NCBI GenBank assembly: GCA_945859605.1
Contig: OX243816.1
Coordinates: 27,927,143-27,991,142 of the forward strand
Direction: 5' to 3'
Origin: Lumbricus rubellus
Lineage: Eukaryota; Annelida; Clitellata; Crassiclitellata; Lumbricidae
DNA length: 64,000 bases
The first letter of the stretch is position 1; the number at the start of each line of letters is the position of its first letter. This document shows, in pieces, positions 50,270 through 59,338 of the stretch. A model generated the notes under the pieces. It did no database searches. It saw only the letters and a list, made by a program, of their open reading frames with translations, and was not told the origin of the DNA. A program made the translations under genes and the position numbers.

Positions 50270-51692
50270 TTTATTTTCTTAAAAACATAAAGAGTGCGTC
50301 AATATACGTTCATGGCGACCACTGATCTATCAACAGCAGTTTGTGGCACAATGGTATTGCCACTGCAGTCTCAAAAATACCCAGATTTCCTTCTTGCATT
50401 CATGTCCCTTTAGGGGCTCCGTAGAAACATACCACACATACCCAGTTTCATTTGAAGGAACCGGAAAAAATAATACCCTCGAAGCCATTTCTCCATGTAA
50501 CTTCTGCGGCGATTAGTATTTTAGTTACAGATGACAATATTGATAGCAAACCACAAAGTGGCATGACGGATGAAAATCTTCAGACCAAAACAAGAAGCGG
50601 GATGATTTTTCTGATAAGTTTAGTGCAATAAATGCGATTATTGATGCAAATTACAGTTTACAGGGGTAATGTTAAGGAGGGGGTAATTAGAAACCTTTAC
50701 ACCGGGTACGCGACCACAACAGGTTTGCCAGATTGTCTCGAAAAGCACGAATTGGGCTCCTTCGAAAGTGCTCACGACTGAAATTTTTGTCCTCCCGACC
50801 TCGTGGTATTGGGCTTCTTTGTCTCGTGGTGACCAGTCTTGTGTTATGATGCCTATCTGATAACAAAATAGGACTACATTATTTCTCTACGAATTAATCG
50901 TAATTCCCAAACTTCTAAAGCGCTACTCGAAAGCCAAGCGCGGCCTCGGGTACCAACTTATTCACGAGCGCTGCGTCGAGTCAAAAGGGTTGTCCGTAAG
51001 AGTAGTCCGAAGGTGGTCCGAGTCGAGTTAGGCCTACCATAGGGTCAGAAGGGCGGGAGAGCTACTAAGTAGACCCACGCGTACGGACTGAGCTGCGGTA
51101 TATGCTCTAAAGATTATGATTTCTACTTCAATGTATTCATCATCTACGTTTCTTAATTCTGTGTGACGTCTTTCTTGAACTTTGTCGCTAATTCATCTGG
51201 CAGGTAGGCCTACGATCGAGGGCTACGGGAACTTTGCCTATTTTTGCAAAGTTTATGGTAGACCCTATTATTATTATCATTATAGCCTAATTATGATTCA
51301 TATATGAGTTCTAAGCCAATTCAAAATTCAAATTTCCTTGATGCCTGGTCGACATGTGAGGAGTCTGATATGGCACTGGATGTCTGTGAAGTCTATAGGC
51401 ACCGTGTTCATGACAAGGCCATACCCATTTCAAACCAAGTACCGACGTACGTCTGTTCAACGCGGTCGACTAAAATGGGGGTGAGTCTCGATTGCCCGCT
51501 GAAAGAGAAACACCCATGTCTAGGGTCAGATTGGTTATAGGCAAGCCGCTGCGAACCTTCCCTATGGAATCGTCAACATGCATTCCATTTAGTCCATCAC
51601 GCTTGATAACTGGAACCGGTATGCTATTTTCTCTATTGGAGGTAAACAGCCTTCTTGAAAAGATCGGTTGCAAAGGACATCATTCATGAACG
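50270..51692. other. 5' flank of ZNRD2 and intergenic DNA
   Basis: Upstream of the ZNRD2 start (ATG at 50267-50269, preceded by AAATAAA). No exon with defensible splice sites was found. Two TAGGCCTA octamers lie at 51029 and 51205. Confidence 0.35.
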
Positions 51693-51700
51693 GAAGCAAT

Positions 51701-51840
51701 CAGGGTGAGAATTGCCCGGGGGGGGGTTCAACCCCCCAGTCTTTTTTAGAGCCCCATGTTAAAGTATGTTTTTCATACCCCAATTTCAAGTTTATCATAG
51801 GCCGACCCCCCCCAGTTATTTTTCCACAATTCTCACACTG
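51701..51840. mobile_element. hAT-like MITE, 140 bp, copy 1
   Basis: CAGGGTGAGAATTG at the left and CAATTCTCACACTG at the right are inverted termini. A perfect duplication GAAGCAAT flanks it (51693-51700 and 51841-51848). The interior is nearly identical to the copy at 53660-53804, so both moved recently. Confidence 0.92.
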
Positions 51841-51961
51841 GAAGCAATGCATGCATCCACAAATCTTGAAGAATTATAATTAAGGAACGTCGGCAAGTGG
51901 TTGAGTGCGCACCGCGTGATACAAGCGCCAAACTACAGACAGCAGCTGCGAGCGTGACAAG

Positions 51962-52155
51962 ATGCTAGGGACATTTTATGCGGGGACTTTTTGTCTGGGG
52001 AAATTTTATCCGGGCCGGGACATATATTGTCCAGGGACATTTTGTCCAGGGCCATTTTATCCGGGGACATTTTATCCGGGGACTTTTTGTCCGGGGACTA
52101 TTTGTTCAGGGGCATTTTGTCCGGGACATTTTGTCCGGGGGCATTTTTTCCGTCC
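51962..52155. repeat. Minisatellite of about 15 bp, about 13 units
   Basis: Units follow GGGGACATTTTGTCC with ACATTTTATCC and ACTTTTTGTCC variants. Unit length is close to 15, so two forward frames are open and read periodic PGTFY or RGHFV peptides. Those frames are by-products of the repeat. Each unit is itself partly palindromic (GGGGACA / TGTCC). Confidence 0.85.
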
Positions 52156-53659
52156 ACGAAATAACGGGTTGGCTGAAGCGCCAAATTCTAAGGTAATTGA
52201 AGTCCCGGTAATCAGTATCATCAATGTTCATCATGAGGGTTTGGACTCTTAGTCCTAGTCGTTAGACCAAAGGTCTTGGTCCTGAGGTTCAAAGTTTTGA
52301 GAAGAAGACTGCGTTGATCGAAAAGCGGTTGCACGAAAATGCTCAATGCCCTGCAACGACTTGCGCTTTGTAACTGGCACCTGAAACTCGAGGCACAATT
52401 AATCAATATAGTCTACGACCTGCATGTATGAGTTCCGATTACGACATGTAAGCTTAGGCTGTGCAAACAGCGACGAACAAACACGTGGAACAAACATCCA
52501 TTCTTTGACGGCATGAACATAATGTACACGTGCAGTGTAGACCCAATGTGCGAAAGGTTGAGCAGACCTCTTCACGTCGTCTAACATTAACCCTTCAACG
52601 ACCAGCTACATGTTTCTATGCATCATAGTACATTCTGGTCGTTAAAGGGTTAAAGGCGGCTATATATCAGTCGAGTAATATAGGTCCTATACAGACTTCT
52701 AGGACACACGGAGACGTAGGCCTACCGGTATGTAGCTCTTGTTCTTTAAGTTGAAGACACACACATGCGCGGTGATAGCCTATAGGCCACAACGAATATT
52801 TCGCCTTCCCACTTCAGGTAACACGGTAAATTTCACAGTAATTTGTTGAATCCGGGGCACAGTGCGTGTCTGAGTGTGTCTCATATCATCGTCGTCATCG
52901 TCATCATACATGCACCATGAGCAGTGTGCTCGTCCATTAATTGTCAGCTTTGTCTTCTTTTTCCATCCGTGCTTGTCTTGCATGTGCAAGGTGGAACAGT
53001 TTCTGCAGTGGTCATCCGCATCAATTCTCTATGCCGTTCTCCCTCGATTATAATTCTCAGAGTTTTGAGCTTCCTGTCGTCTCCCATCCTGACGATAATT
53101 ATGTCCAAAGAGACTCACTTTGCGTCTCATTGCTTTTTGTAGCTAAATTGTAGGATCGTTTCTGTCCTGCCCTCTCCCCATATTTCATCCAGTGCTCTGA
53201 GAGCTGTGTAGGCCCATGCTCTTGCAAGACAAGTCTTGATATATAGGTTGATAATGTTGTTTATTGGAGACTGTGAGATCTTATGACTAAAATGATGACC
53301 TCCATTCTTACGCAATAGACAGCCTATCCATGGTAATAAATGGACGTCTCTTAGGATAGGCCTAGGCTGTCATTATAATATAAATTTTTCTGCTATATAG
53401 TGTTGTAGTTAAATGCATGGGTTCGCACAATTAAGTGAATTTGACCTGCCACTGGGTTACTGCGAGCTCGCTACCCAATCTATAGACCTGCATGGCATTG
53501 CAAGATGAGGGAGAAGGGATAAACTAACCTAAGTAGGCTATGGTATAAGTGAAGGCTATATATAGTAGGCTATACTCTTGCTCTCCATGCAGTTCATTTG
53601 TTTTATTGGAGCTGGGATTTTTCGTTCAGGCTGCGTTCAGGTGATTTTACTGGGGAAGC
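52156..53659. other. Intergenic DNA
   Basis: No gene was recognised. It holds palindrome copy f (52587-52653), a short run of CATCGT triplets at 52884-52910, and TAGGCCTA octamers at 52717 and 53357. Confidence 0.35.
52587..52653. repeat. TTAA-bounded palindrome, copy f
   Basis: A 67-bp hairpin with arms TTAACCCTTCAACGACCAG and CTGGTCGTTAAAGGGTTAA, closely matching copy b at 7341-7409, 45 kb away. It is the only intergenic copy of the six. Confidence 0.72.
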
Positions 53660-53804
53660 CAGGGTGAGAATTGCCGGGGGGGTTGGGGGGTTCAACCCCC
53701 CCAGTCTTTTTTAGAGCCCCATGTTAAAGTATGTTTTTCATACCCCAATTTCAAGTTTATCATAGGCCAACCCCCCCAGTTATTTTTCCACAATTCTCAT
53801 ACTG
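53660..53804. mobile_element. hAT-like MITE, 145 bp, copy 2
   Basis: Same termini and interior as the copy at 51701-51840 (CAGGGTGAGAATTG..CAATTCTCATACTG). A perfect duplication GGGGAAGC flanks it (53652-53659 and 53805-53812). Confidence 0.92.
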
Positions 53805-54154
53805 GGGGAAGCATGACGTATGATATGGAGAAGACTTCTTGTCCTCGTCCTCCTCCTCCTAGTTCTCGAGCTCCTTGCCCTCTTCTTCGTCCTCGTCCTC
53901 TTATAGGCTCCTCCTCCATCTCTTCGTCCGTCTCCTTTTTGCTCTTTCTCCTTCATTTTCTGCCTGCTCCAACTTCTCCTCCTCATAGGACTCGATGGGA
54001 GTAGGTTATACTTCTTCTTATTATGCCTTGCAGTGATTGGCCTCATACATGATCTGGCAGGTGAAAACGTGATCAATGCCTCGTTCCATTGCTTCTGAAT
54101 GGAGTGGTAACCAGTTGCATATAATATGCCAATAAACAAACAACGTTGCGTATA

Positions 54155-55230
54155 TGTTTCGTAGACTATACGAAAAGGCGGTCGACAGAGTGGACTGGAA
54201 GAAACTGATGAAGGCATTGAGAAGAGTTGGAGTGGACTGGAGGGATAGAAGATTGATAGGCAATCTGTATATGGGGCAAAAAGTACAGATAAGAATGGAT
54301 GGAGAATACTCAGAACAGGGGAAGGTAGGAAGGGGGTGAGACAGGGATGCCCACTGTCACCATTGCTGTTTAACATTTATATAGAGGAGATAATCAAAGA
54401 GGCATTGGAGGAACTGGAGGAAGGGATAAAAGTTGGAGGAATGTGGATCAGGGCATTAAGATTCGCAGACGATCAAGCAATGATGGCAGGAAGTCAGGAA
54501 GGGTTACAAACAATGATGGACAGACTGAACACAACATCAAAAGAGTATGGAATGAAAATCAACAAAAAGAAAACAAAGGTTATGAGAATAAGCAAAGGAG
54601 AGCAGAAGGTAGTCAAAATATACATTGATGGAGAAGAACTGGAACAAGTCACGGAATTCGCTTATCTCGGCAGTACTATTACGGAGGATGCGAGATGTCA
54701 CAGAGAAATACAACGGAGGATTGTACTAGGAAAAGATGCATTTGAAAAGAGAAAAGAGATACTGAGAGGTGGAATCAGTAAAGAACTGAAAAAGAGAATG
54801 GTAAAAACCTTAGTGTGGAGTGTGATGCTATATGGATCGGAGACATGGACTATGAGGATGGAAGACATCAAGAGAATAGAAGCATTTGAAATGTGGTTAT
54901 GGAGACGGATAGAAAGAATCAGCTGGATGGATTATGTAGAGAATGAGGAGGTATTGAGAAGAGTTGGAGAAAAGAGATCGATGATACACACAATTAGAGA
55001 AAGACAAAGAAGATGGATAGGGCACACACTCAGAGGAGACTCGATGCTAAGAACAATCATAGAGGGGAAATTGGAGGGGAAAAGAACGAGAGGAAGACCC
55101 AGACAAAGACTATTGGACTGGATGATGAAAGACGGTTATCAGAAGCTGAAAAAGAATGCACAGAACAGGGAAGAATGGAGACGTCAAACATTCGAACCTG
55201 CCTAAGGGCAGAGAACAGAAAGAAGAAGAA
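54155..55230 (+). mobile_element. 5'-truncated LINE with near-intact reverse transcriptase C-terminus
   Basis: The insert is bounded by a perfect 10-bp duplication GTTGCGTATA (54145-54154 and 55231-55240) and ends in AAAGAAGAAGAA. It begins inside the reverse transcriptase (YEKAVDRVDWKKLM). One frameshift in the G run near 54331-54336 separates KVGRG from VRQGCPLSPLLFNIYIE; afterwards one open frame runs to 55205 with the RFADDQAMM active-site block, KEYGMKINKKKTKVM, YGSETWTMR and the C-terminal KRTRGRPRQRLLD. Only the 5' part and the endonuclease are missing. The clade was not assigned. Confidence 0.9.
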
Positions 55231-55240
55231 GTTGCGTATA

Positions 55241-56729
55241 CCTTGGCCTATCTGCTTTCAGTCAAATATATGCATCTGCCATTCATGTGCTTCCATAAAG
55301 AATATCTTTCAGGCTTTTAGTTTAAAGAAAGGCCTATTGTACATGTAGGCCATTGTAATTGTCAGATCGGGTTTTAATGCGTTGCCTGAACAGCGTTGGC
55401 GGCGGCGAGCCGGGCTGGATCGATGTAGGGCCTAAGTCTAAGTTTAGACTGACCTATCGTTTAGCATGTCAGTTATTTATTCAGATTTCCAACAAGAAGG
55501 GCATCTGGTCAAGATTTAACATAAAAATCGTATTATCTATTTCGATATAGTCTTTATGTAGGCCCTAGATATAATTATCTACATAACGGTATCGAAAATC
55601 GAAATAGATAATATGGTTTCTAGCATTTCAAAGGCATCGTCAGAGCTAATTAAGAGACTGAAGCTTACATAACTAAGTAGATAAGTAGGCCTATATTTGT
55701 AATTAGTCTTTAATGAGCATCAATAGCAAACGCTCGGGCATTACTGAATTTACTGTATAAGCCTAAATGTAGACCTGCAAGTCAAGAATTGAATGAGATA
55801 AATAATGTTAGGGGGACTTTGTAGAGGATGTTCAACCGGAGTAGGCATGCACGCAATGCCTTTGCTGAGAACCGGAGGATTCGCTTCGAGAGTCTAGAGT
55901 TCATTCATTTCAAACTAAAGTATGCATGTACATTGTAGTACGATTGTACTCAATACTCATTTCTGAATTCAACAAGTTCTGAATTTTCCAGTTTCACTAT
56001 ATTGGACTTATATGAATGTTAATTTCAAAACTAACGTGATTGTAGGCCTATTTGTTAATAAAATCAGCCTGGATATAGTTATTGGTTAGAGCGGCATACC
56101 CCTTCCCCGTGCAACGCTATTACAAAAGAATATAGAAGTCTATAGGCCTATTTGTAGAGGGCTTTCAACGGGAAGTAACGCGATCAATGACGTACGTGCT
56201 TAGACCGCGATAGTCGACAGATCAATAGCTTAACTGAAGCTTAACTGCACGTGATGAATCTATGCCATAGATTCTATGACAGTTTGCGCTTTTTGTGTTG
56301 TCACTGACAGGTTCCGAGTAGAATATAATATATAAGGATTGCTTGGCTGCAACTCAGGAATGGCGCCATTCGAAAAGAACGAAATGGATTCAAATCGTGA
56401 TTGACGTCATCATGGGAGTCTACACATTTCTTTGCTAAAATGAGAATTTTCCGGTAAGAACCATAAGACATGGATTCTAAACGTAGCGTATACAACTTGA
56501 GCGCCTGCAAATAGATGTAGGGACAAGAGGGGCAGCTGCTTCCCTCTATAAATTGACAACCCTACTTTCATGACACGCAATTCTGATTCCACGCACTTTC
56601 AAGCATAACTTACAAGTCATGTTTTTAGCAGTAGGCCTACTACCAACTGCAATGAAATTGATCTCGTTCATAGCCTAAGATTACAGCAGCGCCATCTTCC
56701 GGAGTGAAATAAGTGCAGTAAGCGAACAT
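55241..56729. other. Intergenic DNA, 5' flank of the GT92 gene
   Basis: No coding exon was recognised, although an upstream exon of the GT92 gene could hide here. It contains TAGGCCTA octamers at 55686, 56043, 56143 and 56632, the densest cluster in the window. Confidence 0.35.
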
Positions 56730-58313
56730 TTGATGGAGCAATTCATATTTATGTTTGTTTATATTAGGCTATTATTTCGTTATTCGATCACATGTAGCAT
56801 GTGTTTCGATTTGTCATTTTTCAGGAGAAACTCCGTTGTCAGAATCGCTGGGTTACTAGTAGTTGGCGCTCTGACTTACCACTTTATGTCACAGACCATC
56901 TTCTCGATTGCCCAATTAGTCAATCAGCCCAATCAGCCCACATGTAAACTCAGCACCGATGATCAACCTCCGAACCTGCAGAGATCAATTCACGTCGTCG
57001 ATCCTTCAACAATCAACGATCAGATGAGAACAGAAGAGGAACAAAGAATATTCGACTATCTACGATTCGATATTTCTTCCGCTTGTCCACACACGACGAG
57101 AGCCAACTCCGCCCAGATCCGCCACCGCCATCTGCACTGGCAGCTGCAAGCGGACGATGATCTGGTCGACGAAATCGTCGTCTATTCGGCCTTCTACGAC
57201 GACCGACCAGTCGTCGGTTACCTGCCGTCGATCAGAATCCTCGGAGTGAGGAGACTGATCGACAATCTAAGGCCAGAGCCGCCACTCTTCTGCTACGTCT
57301 GGTACTCGGAATTCAGCGCCCCACTCGTTGTTGACGTGAACGTAACGATCACCGGTCGTGATCACAACATCAAGGACAACCGGATATACGGTCAGCGCCT
57401 CTTCTCATGCCCGCTGACGGTGGCGCACCCTGTGCCAACGCATGTATCCATGGTGACGAGAAAATGCCAGACATCCTCCATACTGCTTCCGGTCGTTCGA
57501 CCGTTGCGTGCTGCCACGTGGAAGCACGAGTTCGGCGTCTGCGTCGAGTCGTCGTTCGGGTCACTTCCGCCGGAAGTCATATCCGAATGGATCGAGACGT
57601 ACTCCCTGTTCGGCGTGACGCAGTTCAACCTGTACAACGCATCGCTGCATTGGAGTCTTGACCGCGTCATCGACTACTACGTCCAGAGAGGGATCGTCAG
57701 CCTTCGACAGCTGCCGCCTAGCGTCGATGACTACAGCGAGGAAGGTATACGGTTGAGCAGCCCCACTTCTCTCAACGACTGCATGATGCGCAACATGTAC
57801 AGCAACCGATTCATCGTCGTCGTCGATTTCGACGAAATCATAGTCCCACGAAATCACTCATCGTACCAGGACCTCATCGCCTCCCTCGACGCCTCCCTCA
57901 ACCTCACTCAGTCGCACCACACGTACGCCTTCCGTAACTCATACTTCTTCCTCTTCTTCCCATCCGACTACTCACAGCCGATGTTTCTGCGAACGGCGCG
58001 ACTTCGACATCGAACTCCTCCAGGCGAATTCCTCTTCGCGTCCAAGTCCTTCGTCGATCCGCGCAGATGTCTGTCCGTCTTCAACCACTACTGCTTGGTA
58101 AGTTTCTCTGGACTGGAAGGAGATGAAGACCCGATTGACGTACCTGCCTCCCTGGGTCTCAATCACCACTACCGGCACGAGTGTTCGCTGACGCCTGCTG
58201 AGTGTCAGGAATTCGATCTGAAGAAGTCACGTGATGACACGATGCTCCAATTCAAAGACGTGCTGGGGACTCGGGTGTCGATCGTATTGAAAGCGATCTA
58301 TGGCATTTCTTAA
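56730..58313 (+). CDS. GT92-family glycosyltransferase (DUF23), type II membrane protein
   Basis: GT92 enzymes such as the worm GALT-1 add galactose to glycans in the Golgi lumen; the exact acceptor here cannot be told. One open frame of 527 codons holds a membrane segment (RIAGLLVVGALTYHFM, about 38-53), a luminal stem, and the GT92 core: FGVCVESSFGSLPPEVISEW (from 268), FNLYNASLHWSLDRVIDYY, then LNDCMMRNMYSNRFIVVVDF with the DFDE motif at 366-369, FLFASKSFVDPRRC and LNHHYRHEC (478-485). GC content and codon use rise sharply after 56980. The ATG at 56730 is uncertain: TTGTCATTTTTCAG just before 56825 is a good splice acceptor, so residues 1-32 may be intron and the real start may lie in an upstream exon. 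Confidence 0.9.
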   Translation: MMEQFIFMFVYIRLLFRYSITCSMCFDLSFFRRNSVVRIAGLLVVGALTYHFMSQTIFSIAQLVNQPNQPTCKLSTDDQPPNLQRSIHVVDPSTINDQMRTEEEQRIFDYLRFDISSACPHTTRANSAQIRHRHLHWQLQADDDLVDEIVVYSAFYDDRPVVGYLPSIRILGVRRLIDNLRPEPPLFCYVWYSEFSAPLVVDVNVTITGRDHNIKDNRIYGQRLFSCPLTVAHPVPTHVSMVTRKCQTSSILLPVVRPLRAATWKHEFGVCVESSFGSLPPEVISEWIETYSLFGVTQFNLYNASLHWSLDRVIDYYVQRGIVSLRQLPPSVDDYSEEGIRLSSPTSLNDCMMRNMYSNRFIVVVDFDEIIVPRNHSSYQDLIASLDASLNLTQSHHTYAFRNSYFFLFFPSDYSQPMFLRTARLRHRTPPGEFLFASKSFVDPRRCLSVFNHYCLVSFSGLEGDEDPIDVPASLGLNHHYRHECSLTPAECQEFDLKKSRDDTMLQFKDVLGTRVSIVLKAIYGIS

Positions 58314-59338
58314 CCGTTTATGAAGTTAGACCTATACAGGCTATACTTATAAATCTGTGTGATTTTTGCATCTAGAAGTCGGCGCCGTTGTTAATACTTC
58401 GCATTAATTGCAATTGCTGGACCATAATTACGGTATATGTCATGATTGTGATCACAAGCATTTATACATGCACTGCTCAACGCCTGGTGCTGTCCCCACA
58501 TTTCGGGTCAGAGCCTGCAGAATGTTTGATATCCTTGGTGCTTGGATGTCTTCTATCGGCTTGCGGTTTAACCCATCTATAAGACTCAATTCATCTGACT
58601 GGGCGCGCCAACACTCCGCCACACTGGTTGTTCTCTGCCAGTGCCAGTGCCAAGTCTGGATAAAGGAGGAGGGCGACGCTAATCATCTTTGATGTGGCAT
58701 AGGAATAATGGCAGTGTCGTTAAACATGTAAAAAGTGAGAGCTGGGCCCGCCAACAGTTTGCTAATATTGATCTATAGCTGCCCTCCCTCTGAGTCCCAG
58801 CAGTTCGCCTTTTTGGACTCAGCAAGTTTTCTTGGAACTTATCTGCAAACGTTTATTGTCCAGTGACTATTTGTGTACACAATTTCAATTATGTAGGGCA
58901 CACATAAATCGATGTATTCATTAAAATTTTTATTCAGCATGTGGTGTTGGGTATATGTTTGACCCACTTTTTGAATAATTGACTGTCTTTTTAGACCTTA
59001 TCCGGCTCACTAAGGTGTAGGCCATATTCAGGTTTGAAACATCTTGAACAAGATTGATATTATCATATTATAAGTCCGTGTAGTCGACATACAAACGTAG
59101 TCGTTGAATGATAAATGCCAAGCATAAAAATTATAGGCCTAAACTTATAAGTTAACAACTGGAACAACCAGAAGGGTATAACACGTCTTGAACAAAACAC
59201 GGTTAACTGATAAAGTGAAATGTTTAACAGTGTTTCAGTTAATCTGCTTAATCACAATACGCGTTGAGCTGCTGCGCTGGTAGAATCACGCTTGACCTTG
59301 AATCCTGACCTTGACCCATGGTCTTAAACCGACGACAG
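58314..59338. other. Convergent intergenic region
   Basis: It lies between the plus-strand GT92 gene and the minus-strand gene ending at 59339, so it should hold both 3' UTRs. No AATAAA stands out; ATTAAA occurs near 58920. One TAGGCCTA lies at 59133. Confidence 0.35.

Noticed and set aside
51962..52252. 96- and 72-codon frames with repeated PGTFY or RGHFV peptides
   Set aside because: They are translation of a 15-bp minisatellite whose unit is a multiple of three.
53780..54376. 198-codon minus-strand frame
   Set aside because: It spans CT-rich low-complexity DNA, the edge of a MITE and the antisense of a LINE. No motif fits.
57370..57857. Several overlapping frames of 64-98 codons on the minus strand and in another plus frame
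   Set aside because: They are shadows of the GC-rich GT92 coding exon.
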